A stretch of DNA of 64,000 bases from Sarcina sp. DSM 11001 (GCF_900101015.1 NZ_FNFZ01000012.1:1-64000); one strand, 5' to 3'; shown: positions 40,119 to 48,948, numbered from the stretch's first letter. Numbers and translations: made by a program. The notes: a model not told the origin generated them from the sequence alone.

Positions 40119-41071
40119 CACCGGGTTTTGATGTGGAAAAAAAGTATTCTCTGAGGGATACGATCGGGCAGTATGTGAAAAAGCTGGGCGGGGAAAACGA
40201 AAAGGTCCTTGTGGTAAATGCGGATCTGATGGGGACCTGCCGAAACCGGTCTTTTGTTGAGGCGTTTCCGGAAAGAGCCTTTAACGTCGGCATCGCGGAA
40301 CAGAACCTGGTCAGTTTTTCGGCGGGCCTGGCCCATGAGGGCTTTATCCCTTTTGCCTTTACCATGGCGCCCTTTATGAGTATGAGGGCTTGTGAGCAGT
40401 GCAGGACGGACGTCGCTTATCCGGGATTGAACGTCCGGCTTGTAGCTGCCTATGCCGGTGTATCAGGGGGAATATCGGGTCCCACCCACTGGGGGATCGA
40501 AGACTGCGGAATAATGTGCAGCATGCCCAATATGACAGTGATCGAAGTCAGTGATCCGGTTCAGGCAGAACAGGTGCTGTCAGCCAGCTTGTCTTACGAA
40601 GGCCCGATCTATATTCGGAACGGGATAGTCCCGACCTTCCGGATCCACGGAGACGACTACCAGTACAGAATCGGAAGAGCAGACGTCATTGTTGACGGAG
40701 ATGACGGCGCCATCATCTGTTCAGGAACGGTAGTTCAGTATGCAGTACTGGCTTCTCTTGAGATACGGAAAACCTGTAAAAAACAGGTCAGAGTGATCGA
40801 TATGCACACCATCAAACCCATCGACAGACGAGCGGTCATAGAAGCTGCCGGCACCGGTACAGTTCTTGTGGTCCAGGATCATAATGTGATCGGAGGACTC
40901 GGTTCGCAGGTGGCCAGGGTCATTGCGGAGAGCGGTCTGTCCGCCAGGTTTGCGATCGCAGGGATACCGGACACCTTTGCTGTTATGGCTCATGCGGATT
41001 ACCTGTATGCCGAATATGGAATGGACGCAGCCGGGATAAAAGGGAAAATACTTGAGATGATGGAGCATTAA
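40103..41071 (+). CDS. Transketolase-like protein, C-terminal (pyrimidine-binding) subunit
   Basis: A 322-residue partner of the preceding gene: SLRDTIGQYVKKLG, FNVGIAEQNLVSFSAGLAHEGFIPFAFTMAPFM (catalytic Glu and the TPP pyrimidine site), AYAGVSGGISGPTHWGIEDC, and a C-terminal domain with VRVIDMHTIKPID and QDHNVIGGLGSQVARV. It should form an alpha2beta2 enzyme with the N-terminal subunit. Start codon ATG at 40103; GGGAGTGGAG lies just upstream. The next SDR gene begins directly at its stop. Confidence 0.9.
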   Translation: MEKAMTPGFDVEKKYSLRDTIGQYVKKLGGENEKVLVVNADLMGTCRNRSFVEAFPERAFNVGIAEQNLVSFSAGLAHEGFIPFAFTMAPFMSMRACEQCRTDVAYPGLNVRLVAAYAGVSGGISGPTHWGIEDCGIMCSMPNMTVIEVSDPVQAEQVLSASLSYEGPIYIRNGIVPTFRIHGDDYQYRIGRADVIVDGDDGAIICSGTVVQYAVLASLEIRKTCKKQVRVIDMHTIKPIDRRAVIEAAGTGTVLVVQDHNVIGGLGSQVARVIAESGLSARFAIAGIPDTFAVMAHADYLYAEYGMDAAGIKGKILEMMEH

Positions 41072-41983
41072 ATGAAAAGAGCTGTTGTTACAGGTGCTAC
41101 AGGGACGATCGGCACAGCCCTGATCGATGAGCTGATCAGAAATGACATGGAAGTCGTCGTGATCTGTAATCCTGATTCTGAACGTAATGACAGGATACCG
41201 GAGGATGAACATATAAGGAAACTGTATTGTCCTCTGTGCCGGTTAAAATCTCTGGAAAACACCACCGGGAAGGAATATGACGTCTTTTATCATCTTGCCT
41301 GGCAGGGGACAGGCGGTCCTTTCCGCAATGATATCTACTTACAGTACAGAAATGTGCAGTATTCGCTCGATGCTGTCGGCGCAGCGAAAAGGTTTGGCTG
41401 CCGCACATTTATCGGAGCCGGGTCTCAGGCGGAATACGGAAGATTTAATGGAAAACTGAAACCGGAGACCCCGGCCTTCCCTGAGACAGGCTATGGGATC
41501 GGAAAACTGTCCGCCGGCCTGATGACCAGAGAATACGCGCATCAGGCAGGCCTGCGTCATATCTGGGTGAGGGTCCTGAGTGTGTATGGGCCCAATGACA
41601 GCAGTCAGACAATGATCATGTCTGTTATTAAAAGTATTCGGGAAGGAAAAACGCCGGAGCTGACAAAGGGAGAACAGATGTGGGATTATCTGTACAGCGG
41701 TGATGCGGCGAGGGCCTTTTTCCTGTTAGGAGAAAGAGGCAGGGACGGAAAGACCTATGTGCTCGGAAGCGGGAAGGCGGAACCTGTAAAGAATTACGTC
41801 AGCATGATCAGAGACAGGATGGATCCCTCAGCGCCGCTTGGCTTTGGAAAAGTCCCCTATGGAGACAGGCAGGTGATGTACCTGTGCGCGGATATCAGCG
41901 ACATAAGTGCGGATACGGGATGGAGGCCATCGACCCCGTTTCATGAGGGGATTCAGACTGTCATAAAGCATTTCTGCACATAA
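41072..41983 (+). CDS. NAD(P)-dependent SDR reductase/epimerase of the dideoxysugar set
   Basis: A 303-residue extended SDR: VVTGATGTIGTALIDELI at the start, a YHLAWQGTGG segment, IGAGSQAEYG and the ETGYGIGKLSAG YxxxK motif. It resembles reductases acting on CDP-4-keto sugars, such as abequose synthase RfbJ and YerF. It begins immediately after the transketolase C subunit (stop TAA then ATG). It likely reduces the keto group of the C2-extended product or of the 4-keto dideoxysugar. The exact product cannot be read from sequence. Confidence 0.85.
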   Translation: MKRAVVTGATGTIGTALIDELIRNDMEVVVICNPDSERNDRIPEDEHIRKLYCPLCRLKSLENTTGKEYDVFYHLAWQGTGGPFRNDIYLQYRNVQYSLDAVGAAKRFGCRTFIGAGSQAEYGRFNGKLKPETPAFPETGYGIGKLSAGLMTREYAHQAGLRHIWVRVLSVYGPNDSSQTMIMSVIKSIREGKTPELTKGEQMWDYLYSGDAARAFFLLGERGRDGKTYVLGSGKAEPVKNYVSMIRDRMDPSAPLGFGKVPYGDRQVMYLCADISDISADTGWRPSTPFHEGIQTVIKHFCT

Positions 41984-42065
41984 CTTAACATGACTCAGCT
42001 TCGTGATCCTGCACATGATCCGGCTATATGATCTTAGCGGCCTCTAAAGAGAAAGCGGGCGGTAA

Positions 42066-43073
42066 ATGTTGAACAGCAATAAGGAACAGGATGATCTGGT
42101 CAGTATCATTGTCCCTGTCTACAATGTTGAAAGCAGGGTGGAGCTTTGCCTCAGATCACTGCTGGCACAGACCTACAGGAATATTGAGATCATCATAATG
42201 GATGACGACTCGACAGACAACTCTCTGTCCCTGTGTGAACAGGCGGCAAAACTGGACAGCAGGATCATTGTCAGACATAAGGAACACGGCGGTCTGGGGG
42301 CTGCAAGAAATGCCGGCCTTGAAATTGCCGGAGGAGACCTGATCTGTTTTTGCGACAGTGACGATTACGTCGACAGACAGTGGGTCGAGGTGCTCCGCAG
42401 GGGGATGGAGCCGGAAACAGAACTGGCAATATGCGGCTTCACCCGTGTGTATGATGACACTTATTCTTATAAGGGCCCCGAACCGGCGATCGATTACTAT
42501 ACTCCCGGAGATCTGTGGCTTTTATTCCGCCGCGGATTAGTGACGACAGCGTGGAATAAGCTGTATAGAAAAAGTCTCATCGAGAAATACAGACTCAGGT
42601 TTAACCATGAAAAATCAGGGGAGGACCTGCCCTTTAATCTGGACTATATCGCTGTAATGAATGGGAAAATCGCGGTTACCGGGGCAGGGCTTTATGCCTA
42701 TTATCAGAATCCGAAGAGCATTACAAATTCTTACATACCTCAGATGTGGAGAGCCAGTTGTATCAGAATGGACCGCCTTAAAACTGCCACAGAGCGCCTG
42801 GGACTGGATTTTCATAAGGTTGAAGACGAGTATTATTTCCTATATGCCGATTTACTGGAAAGAAATCTGAAAAATGCATATAAGAAAAAAACAGGCGGAC
42901 CGGATATAGTCAGAGAAATAGATTCAATCATCAAAGACGAAAAAACAAAAAAGATCATAAAAAGAGTTCCGGAAGCGAAAAAGACAAAAATCATAAGACT
43001 GATCGAAAAGACCGGCTGTTCAACTGTTTCCGGTATTCTGGTGTACTTATATTACAAATACAGGACAAGATGA
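42066..43073 (+). CDS. Glycosyltransferase family 2
   Basis: A 335-residue GT-A enzyme: VSIIVPVYNVESRVELCLRS, IMDDDSTDNSLSLCEQ, HGGLGAARNAGLEIAGGDL and FCDSDDYVDRQW. Segment TTAWNKLYRKSLIEKY and GEDLPFNLDY place it with EpsJ-like enzymes. The C-terminal 60 residues are lysine-rich. Ribosome site: AAAGCGGGCGG before the ATG. It follows the dideoxysugar genes after an 82-bp gap. Confidence 0.92.
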   Translation: MLNSNKEQDDLVSIIVPVYNVESRVELCLRSLLAQTYRNIEIIIMDDDSTDNSLSLCEQAAKLDSRIIVRHKEHGGLGAARNAGLEIAGGDLICFCDSDDYVDRQWVEVLRRGMEPETELAICGFTRVYDDTYSYKGPEPAIDYYTPGDLWLLFRRGLVTTAWNKLYRKSLIEKYRLRFNHEKSGEDLPFNLDYIAVMNGKIAVTGAGLYAYYQNPKSITNSYIPQMWRASCIRMDRLKTATERLGLDFHKVEDEYYFLYADLLERNLKNAYKKKTGGPDIVREIDSIIKDEKTKKIIKRVPEAKKTKIIRLIEKTGCSTVSGILVYLYYKYRTR

Positions 43074-43177
43074 CACAGAGAGAAAGAAACAGGGTGTTCC
43101 GCAAAGACGGGACAATAGCAGAGCCGGTGGACCTCGATCTTTATAGAACCGATGTGCCGCCTTACTGGATCTCATAA
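43070..43177 (+). CDS. Possible 35-residue ORF coupled to the GT2 gene
   Basis: ATG at 43070 overlaps the previous stop by four bases (ATGA) and opens 35 codons ending at 43177. The peptide is polar, begins MTQRERNRVF and ends DVPPYWIS. No family was recognised. It may be a true small protein, or the leftover start of a deleted gene. Confidence 0.3.
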   Translation: MTQRERNRVFRKDGTIAEPVDLDLYRTDVPPYWIS

Positions 43178-43197
43178 CTGAATGGGAGCCATTTGCC

Positions 43198-44010
43198 ATG
43201 ATTCCTAAAATCATACATTACTGTTGGTTTGGACGCAGTGAAAAGCCTGACCTGGTAAAAAAGTGCATAAACAGCTGGAGAGCGTACTGCCCCGAATATA
43301 AAATTATTGAGTGGAACGAGGATAACTATGATTTTTCCACTGCTCCGGCCTTTGTTCATAAGGCTTTAAAGGAAGAAAAGTGGGCATTCGTATCTGACTA
43401 TGTGCGATTGAAAGTAGTTTATGAATATGGCGGAGTGTATCTGGACACGGATGTAGAGCTCATCAGGCCGCTGGATCCCCTCCTGAAGAATAAGATTTAC
43501 TTCGGTGTCCAGTATGATTTTCATCCCGCTACCGGACTGGGATTCGGTTCCGAGAAAGGTATTCCTTTTTTAAAAGAACTGATGAGTACCTATGAAAACT
43601 GCCGCTTTTCCTCTCAGGACAGTCTGGATATGATCCCTTGCCCAGACCGTGATATAGAGGTTTTTCTTGCTCATGGCTTTATCGTGGACGATAGGGAGCA
43701 GACTCTTGACGGTTATATACATATTTATCCCACGGATTACTTCTGCCCGGTCTCCTTTTATTCATCCAAAAAAAACTTTACTCCCAATACAATTTCGATT
43801 CACTGGTATGCTGCAAGCTGGCATCCGGTTTATGGGAAGAAGGGACGTCTGTACAGATTAGTCAGAAAAAAGATTTGTATTGCCGCTGATTATATCCTGC
43901 ATATTCCAAACCGCATCGGGATGACGGTGTTGGGTATGGAACGATATGAACATCTCAAAAAAAAAGCTAAAAAGAAGAATATGAGTCCGGGATCAGACAA
44001 AGCATTATGA
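43198..44010 (+). CDS. Glycosyltransferase family 32 (DXD sugar-binding)
   Basis: A 270-residue enzyme with the GT32/OCH1-like pattern: IPKIIHYCWFGRSEKPDLV, SWRAYCPEYKIIEWNEDNYD, WAFVSDYVRLKVVYEYGGVYLDTDVELIRPLD (the DXD metal site), and IHWYAASW near residue 205. It moves a hexose from a nucleotide sugar to the EPS unit. The last 50 residues are helical and very lysine-rich. It sits between a GT2 gene and the exporter genes. Confidence 0.92.
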   Translation: MIPKIIHYCWFGRSEKPDLVKKCINSWRAYCPEYKIIEWNEDNYDFSTAPAFVHKALKEEKWAFVSDYVRLKVVYEYGGVYLDTDVELIRPLDPLLKNKIYFGVQYDFHPATGLGFGSEKGIPFLKELMSTYENCRFSSQDSLDMIPCPDRDIEVFLAHGFIVDDREQTLDGYIHIYPTDYFCPVSFYSSKKNFTPNTISIHWYAASWHPVYGKKGRLYRLVRKKICIAADYILHIPNRIGMTVLGMERYEHLKKKAKKKNMSPGSDKAL

Positions 44011-44058
44011 GCGGGCAGCAGGTCTGCCGCAGGATCCTTTCAGCCAGGGGGGGAGCAA

Positions 44059-44895
44059 ATGGAAGACTTTGATGTTGTAATTGTATCTAAAAAAGGATGG
44101 CTCGATGTTGATTTTAAAGAGCTTTGGAGATACAGGGACCTGATTTTATTGTTTGTAAAAAGGAATTTTATTTCACTGTACAAACAGACGATACTGGGAC
44201 CGGCGTGGGCAATTATCCAGCCGCTTCTTACAACAGTCATTTTTACAGTTGTTTTCGGATCGATGGCGGGTCTGTCGGCAGACGGAGTTCCTTCTTTTTT
44301 GTTTTATATGAGCGGGACGATTCTATGGACGTATTTTTCAAACTGCCTGACAAAGACGGCGAGTACTTTTACCGCGAATGCCAGAATTCTGGGAAAGGTC
44401 TATTTTCCAAGACTGGTCATGCCTATTTCCACGGTTTTAACCAATCTCATCTCGCTCGCTATTCAGTTTGCCATGTTTCTCTGTTTTCTGGCTTATTACG
44501 TGATCAGAGGAGAGGTTCGTCCAAGCGGCTATGTGCTGCTGCTCCCCCTGCTTGTGCTGCAGACAGCTCTGCTTTCCCTGGGGAGCGGGATCATTGTATC
44601 AGCTTTGACAACGAAATACAGAGATCTGCAGATGCTGGTCAGCTTCGGAGTTCAGCTCTGGATGTACGGGACACCGGTCGCCTATGACATCAGGATCATC
44701 CCCGCCAAGTATATGAGGTTCTATATGCTGAATCCGATGACGCCGATTATTAATGTATTTAGAAAAGCCCTGTTGGGAATAGGCCGGTTTCAGCCGGGAT
44801 ACTATTTGTGCGGATGGGTCGTTACGATCTTCATTACCTTTATCGGAATCGTTCTGTTTAACCATGTCGAAAAAACTTTTATGGACACGGTATAA
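44059..44895 (+). CDS. wzm: ABC-2-type polysaccharide exporter, membrane subunit (Wzm)
   Basis: A 278-residue inner-membrane protein with about six helices. The N-terminal amphipathic part LWRYRDLILLFVKRNFISLYKQTILGPAWAIIQPLL is typical for TagG/KpsM/Wzm permeases, as is YRDLQMLVSFGVQLWMYGTPVAY. With the ATPase encoded 9 bp downstream it would export a completed lipid-linked glycan. AGGGGGGGAG precedes the ATG. Its presence beside an EpsG-type polymerase and a Wzz-like protein mixes two export schemes. Confidence 0.93.
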   Translation: MEDFDVVIVSKKGWLDVDFKELWRYRDLILLFVKRNFISLYKQTILGPAWAIIQPLLTTVIFTVVFGSMAGLSADGVPSFLFYMSGTILWTYFSNCLTKTASTFTANARILGKVYFPRLVMPISTVLTNLISLAIQFAMFLCFLAYYVIRGEVRPSGYVLLLPLLVLQTALLSLGSGIIVSALTTKYRDLQMLVSFGVQLWMYGTPVAYDIRIIPAKYMRFYMLNPMTPIINVFRKALLGIGRFQPGYYLCGWVVTIFITFIGIVLFNHVEKTFMDTV

Positions 44896-44904
44896 GGCAT
44901 TTGT

Positions 44905-46188
44905 ATGAATAAAACTGTGATAAGAATCGAGCATGTTTCGAAAGAATATCGCCTGGGCGCGATCGGAGGAGGTACTCTGAAAGGCGATCTTCAGACCTGG
45001 ATGGCAAGAATGCGCGGCAGGGAAGATCCGAATTCAAAGATTGGATCGACCAGGAACGCAGGGGCCGGCGAGCGCTTCCTCGCATTGGATGATGTCAGCT
45101 TTGAAGTCCAAAAGGGGGAAGCCCTGGGGATCATCGGTCATAATGGAGCGGGAAAATCAACCCTGCTTAAACTTCTGTGCAGAGTGACCGCTCCTTCGAA
45201 AGGTAAACTGTCTTATAACGGGCGTATTGCCTCTATGCTGGAGGTGGGAACAGGGTTTCATAGTGAGCTCACCGGCCGGGAGAATGTCTACATGAACGGC
45301 GCTATCCTCGGGATGACAAAGCAGGAGATCAGCCGTAAATTTGATGAGATCGTCCGGTTTGCCGAAATGGAACAGTTTATCGATACACCGGTAAAGAGGT
45401 ATTCCTCGGGCATGTATGTAAAGCTCGCATTTGCCGTTGCGGCTCATCTCGACAGCGAGATCATGATCATGGATGAAGTACTGGCTGTCGGTGATGTCAC
45501 TTTTCAGAAAAAATGCCTGAGACGGATGCGGGCGGCCGCGACAGAGGAAGGAAGAACGGTTCTGTACGTCAGCCACAATATGAACACGATCCGCGAACTC
45601 TGTGACAGGTGCATTGTCATGGATCACGGGAAGATTATTTATGACGGGGATGTTGAAAAGGCGATCGGGATCTATATCGGAGCCAATGATTATTTCAGAA
45701 CCAATTATGAATATACTTCATCCTCCCATTCCAGGGGAGGAAGAAAACAGGCTCTGATCGAATCGATCAGGTTTGAAGACGGTTTTACAGGCCAATGTAC
45801 CGCATCCCGGGAAGTGAGGCTGACCCTGGGAGGAAGAGCTGTGGATAAACTGCAGAATCTGCGCTTTCACTTTGAGATCGAAGCGCCTAATGGCAACAGG
45901 ATTGGTACCATGTTCACGGACAAAGAGATTTCCGTGAATAAGGGAGAATCGTTTACTGTTCCCATGAGCCTCGATCTTTCAGGGCTTGCGCCGGACCGCT
46001 ATATATTCCACGCAGTCGCGGAAACTTTGGAGTCCTATGAGACCTATGCGTGGCAGGACTCAGTCAGCCATGCCTTTACCCTGGAGATCCTCGCGGATCC
46101 CGATTCCCGGAAGATGGGCATATGGGCCACGAGAAGCTGGGGGAATGTGAAGCTGAAGGATATCAGGATCAGAGCGGATGATGTGTAA
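44905..46188 (+). CDS. wzt: Polysaccharide exporter ATPase with carbohydrate-binding C domain (Wzt)
   Basis: A 427-residue protein. The ABC domain (about 1-250) has Walker A GHNGAGKST, signature RYSSGMYVKLAFAVA, Walker B EIMIMDEVLAVGD and the switch His in LYVSHNMNTI. The C-terminal beta-rich domain (about 265-427) matches Wzt_C, which in O-antigen exporters binds the chain end before export. There is a 30-residue insertion near 30-50 ahead of Walker A. It pairs with the permease gene 9 bp upstream. Confidence 0.93.
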   Translation: MNKTVIRIEHVSKEYRLGAIGGGTLKGDLQTWMARMRGREDPNSKIGSTRNAGAGERFLALDDVSFEVQKGEALGIIGHNGAGKSTLLKLLCRVTAPSKGKLSYNGRIASMLEVGTGFHSELTGRENVYMNGAILGMTKQEISRKFDEIVRFAEMEQFIDTPVKRYSSGMYVKLAFAVAAHLDSEIMIMDEVLAVGDVTFQKKCLRRMRAAATEEGRTVLYVSHNMNTIRELCDRCIVMDHGKIIYDGDVEKAIGIYIGANDYFRTNYEYTSSSHSRGGRKQALIESIRFEDGFTGQCTASREVRLTLGGRAVDKLQNLRFHFEIEAPNGNRIGTMFTDKEISVNKGESFTVPMSLDLSGLAPDRYIFHAVAETLESYETYAWQDSVSHAFTLEILADPDSRKMGIWATRSWGNVKLKDIRIRADDV

Positions 46189-46247
46189 GTCATCCTCGCA
46201 TATCCATTTAGAAAAGTAAATGATTAAACCCGAGGAAGGGGGATGTT

Positions 46248-47288
46248 TTGTATTTTGAGAAAAAAATCAGCATTGTCATGCCGGTCTACAATACATCCGT
46301 CCTTTTCCTGAAAGAAGCCGTAAGCAGTATCCTTGGTCAGTCCTTTGATGAATTTGAATTTATCATCATTGATGACGGATCCGCTGCCCCCGTCAGAGAC
46401 TATCTGGATTCTCTGGAAGATCCCCGCATAAGGATCATACGCAATGAAAAAAATCTGGGCATTACAAAATCCCTGAATACAGGCTTCAGAACCGCAAAGG
46501 GAAAATACATTGCAAGGATGGACAGCGATGATATCAGTCTGCCCGGCCGGCTGCAAAAACAGTATACTTTCATGGAGCGCCATCCTGATGTGATCATATG
46601 CGGGACGGAGACAGAAGCAATTGGTTCTGCTGAGGGAAAACAGGGCAACCTGTCCGGTAAATACAGAATTGAAGATACGGAAGAGTACAGGATTAAAATG
46701 CTCTTCGAAAATCCCGGTCCCTTCCACCCCACGGCCTTTTTCCGGCATGAAAAACTGCTTGAACATGGCATTCTGTATGATGAGAGTCTTTACTATGCTC
46801 AGGACTACGGGATGTGGGAGACGATCAGTCATTATGGGAATGTGGCTGTTCTTGAGGATGTATTGTTTCTCAGGAGGAAACATGAAAACCAGATTTCCAC
46901 TGCGCACAGGGCACGCCAGATTCAATGCGATAAAATGACCCAGAGGAAACTCCTTTCAGAATTGCTGGGAAGTGTAACGGAAGAGGAGATGGACCTGCAT
47001 TATGTTCACTCCACAGGGGCCTTTCGCGATGCGAAGATCACACCTGAAGTTGTGCAATGGTATGAACGTATCCTTAAGGCCAATGACCGGAGCCGCATCT
47101 ACAACAAACGAAAACTGAAAAAAAGGATCCTGATTATTGAAAGAAGACTCGTAGAGCAGTCTTTTACCAAAGAGATGTCAAAGCTGGATAAGCTGCGGCT
47201 TGTCTTCAAATATCTGCCTTTCCCGTATGCAGTCAGAGAAACGAAAGAAATAGCTTTACTGAAATTCAGGAGTCTCATTTCCGACTGA
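46248..47288 (+). CDS. Glycosyltransferase family 2
   Basis: A 346-residue GT-A enzyme: ISIVMPVYNTSVLFLKEAVS, IIDDGSAAPVRDYL, NLGITKSLNTGFRTAKGKYIARMDSDDISLPGR. The start is TTG at 46248: GGAAGGGGG ends 5 bases upstream, and an ATG at 46243 is in another frame that stops after a few codons. It is the last transferase of the locus. The C-terminal 80 residues are basic and helical. Confidence 0.92.
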   Translation: MYFEKKISIVMPVYNTSVLFLKEAVSSILGQSFDEFEFIIIDDGSAAPVRDYLDSLEDPRIRIIRNEKNLGITKSLNTGFRTAKGKYIARMDSDDISLPGRLQKQYTFMERHPDVIICGTETEAIGSAEGKQGNLSGKYRIEDTEEYRIKMLFENPGPFHPTAFFRHEKLLEHGILYDESLYYAQDYGMWETISHYGNVAVLEDVLFLRRKHENQISTAHRARQIQCDKMTQRKLLSELLGSVTEEEMDLHYVHSTGAFRDAKITPEVVQWYERILKANDRSRIYNKRKLKKRILIIERRLVEQSFTKEMSKLDKLRLVFKYLPFPYAVRETKEIALLKFRSLISD

Positions 47289-47289
47289 C

Positions 47290-47385
47290 AGGCTGAGCTG
47301 TTTACGAAAAACATTTACGGAAAAAGCCGTGTGCGAAAAAAACTGCGTGTGAATAAAGCTGTTTATAAAAAACTGTGTACGAAAG
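47290..47385 (+). repeat. Degenerate 16-18 bp array before the phosphoesterase
   Basis: Diverged copies of a unit like TGTGTACGAAAAAACTG run from the GT2 stop to the phosphoesterase ATG; the last reads GTGTACGAAAG and provides the only purine-rich site before the start. Confidence 0.65.
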
Positions 47386-48489
47386 ATGAAGAGTGATAAA
47401 AAAACTGCTCATAAATCTGCTGAAAGCACATCTATTCAGCGACGTTTCTCTGTTGTGAAAAGAGCAGTACTCTTTTCAGTGTTGATCGCAGCGATCCTGG
47501 TACTGATGCTGATCCGCGGCCAGATGCTCGTCGTACGAACCTGTTTTGTACCCGTTCATCCGGAAGACATGCCTTCCACTGGATTCAGGATCGCAGCCCT
47601 GGCCGACCTGCATGGCCGGATGATCGGAGAGAATCAGGGTAAAATAGTCGGCAGAGTCCGGGAGATCAGGCCGGATCTGATCGTCTGTCTCGGGGATATG
47701 GTGGACAGATCGAGGGCGGAGGAATCGAAGACAGCGTATACTGCTCTCGTAAAACTACTCACGGCTATAGCACCGGTATATTATGTGGACGGAAATCATG
47801 AACTGGATATCCGGGACAGCGATCCGGAGATCTATGCCCGGTTGAATGCGGAACTGAAGGAGGCAGGAGCTGTACATCTTCAAAATGAGATCGTACGATT
47901 TATGATCGATGACGAAGACATTCGGCCTGAAGGCATGGAGCCTGAAAGCATGGAGCCTGAAAGCATGGAGCCTGAAAGCATGGAGCCTGAAGCTGCCGCG
48001 GTTGGAAAAGCATTGGACAAAGGCGCCTCAGACCGGAAAGGGTCCGTTGTCAATCTCTGCGGCATTACCACACACTACTACTGGGGGGAGGCGGAATATG
48101 CCCTTGTCGACCACCTGCGTCAGATGGATGGTGTAAATATACTGCTCTGCCATTATCCGGAATCTGTTCTGTGGTATGATGCCTTTGAAGGGGGAGGGCT
48201 GGATGCCGCCCTCTGCGGACATACTCACGGAGGATTGATCCGCCTGCCTTTTGTCGGCGGTGTGTTCTCGCCGGAGCAGGGCTGGTGGCCCCGGTATGAT
48301 CAGGGAGCTTATCCGGTTTACACGGATACAGACAAAAGAAATTACGGCGGAGGTGTAGGCTCCCAATACCTGGGAACTATGATCATTTCCGGAGGACTTG
48401 CCGGGGAACATGGGGTTCCCAGGATAAACAATCCAAAAGAAATATCCGTAGTGGAGATCAGCGGGATTATCGGATCCCCGGGGGAGTAA
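47386..48489 (+). CDS. Membrane-anchored metallophosphoesterase
   Basis: A 367-residue protein with one N-terminal helix (about 27-43) and an outer calcineurin-like domain: ADLHGRM (D-x-H), CLGDMVDRS, DGNHELD, LLCHYPES and CGHTHGGLIRLPF supply all metal-binding positions. It resembles YkuE/YaeI-type enzymes. A 15-nt unit (CCTGAAAGCATGGAG) is repeated in frame, giving a PESME repeat near residues 186-203 between the third and fourth motifs, which should be a surface loop. Its substrate is unknown; lying after the EPS genes, it may act on lipid or envelope phosphates. Confidence 0.88.
   Translation: MKSDKKTAHKSAESTSIQRRFSVVKRAVLFSVLIAAILVLMLIRGQMLVVRTCFVPVHPEDMPSTGFRIAALADLHGRMIGENQGKIVGRVREIRPDLIVCLGDMVDRSRAEESKTAYTALVKLLTAIAPVYYVDGNHELDIRDSDPEIYARLNAELKEAGAVHLQNEIVRFMIDDEDIRPEGMEPESMEPESMEPESMEPEAAAVGKALDKGASDRKGSVVNLCGITTHYYWGEAEYALVDHLRQMDGVNILLCHYPESVLWYDAFEGGGLDAALCGHTHGGLIRLPFVGGVFSPEQGWWPRYDQGAYPVYTDTDKRNYGGGVGSQYLGTMIISGGLAGEHGVPRINNPKEISVVEISGIIGSPGE
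47928..47991 (+). repeat. Nearly exact 15-bp in-frame repeat, four copies
   Basis: CCTGAAAGCATGGAG is repeated head to tail; the first copy has one changed codon (GGC for AGC) and the rest are identical. This indicates recent expansion. Confidence 0.92.
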
Positions 48490-48525
48490 ATAAAAGTAAA
48501 AGTAAATAAAAGTAAATAAGAAATG
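48487..48525 (+). repeat. AAAGTAAATA short repeats
   Basis: Several copies of AAGTAAATAA-type units directly after the phosphoesterase stop. The 467-bp gap 48490-48956 also holds a candidate promoter, an inverted repeat and an 18-bp array, annotated separately. Confidence 0.6.
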
Positions 48526-48693
48526 TTGCCTGAAACTCAGCTCGATAATACAATATATTGTTACGATGTCATTACATGCCGCAGTGGATTACACTGGCTG
48601 TCACTACTTCAGACTGCGGAGGATAATTATTTCGGTAAACCAGGAAAAATGGACAGGATGTAATACACCAACTGTTTTTTTATCAAGACTTCA

Positions 48694-48721
48694 TTGTTTT
48701 TTAACACGCAGGGGTTATAAG
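48694..48721 (+). promoter_or_regulatory. Possible promoter before the SGNH-like gene
   Basis: TTGTTT (48694-48699), a 16-bp spacer and TATAAG (48716-48721), just before a perfect inverted repeat. The match is moderate. Confidence 0.35.
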
Positions 48722-48747
48722 TATTGTTATAGTGTTTGTAACAATAC
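48721..48747 (+). promoter_or_regulatory. Perfect 9-bp inverted repeat
   Basis: GTATTGTTA (48721-48729) and TAACAATAC (48739-48747) are perfect complements with a 9-bp gap, at the expected transcription start. It could be an operator or an RNA hairpin; no T tract follows. Confidence 0.6.
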
Positions 48748-48822
48748 GGAGCAATAAGCCGTGTTGTGTAATGGGTCTTGTCGAAAAGGAAGGTGCTTTC
48801 CTTACTGTTTGTCTGAAAGACA

Positions 48823-48948
48823 TTGTTAAATCAGAAGATATTGCTAAATCAGAAAACATTGCCGGATCAGAAGATATTGCCAGATTAGAAGTCATTGCCG
48901 GATCAGAAGATATTGCCGGATCAGGAGATACTGTCAGACCAGGAGATA
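48823..48948 (+). repeat. 18-bp tandem array, seven units
   Basis: Seven head-to-tail copies of TTGCCGGATCAGAAGATA with 0-6 changes each. The last two contain AGGAGATA and end 8 bp before the ATG at 48957. An open frame runs through the array because 18 is a multiple of three, but the array looks like spacer. Confidence 0.9.

Noticed and set aside
46243-46290. ATG start for the last GT2 gene
   Set aside because: That ATG is in a different frame that stops quickly; the TTG at 46248 opens the conserved GT2 start.
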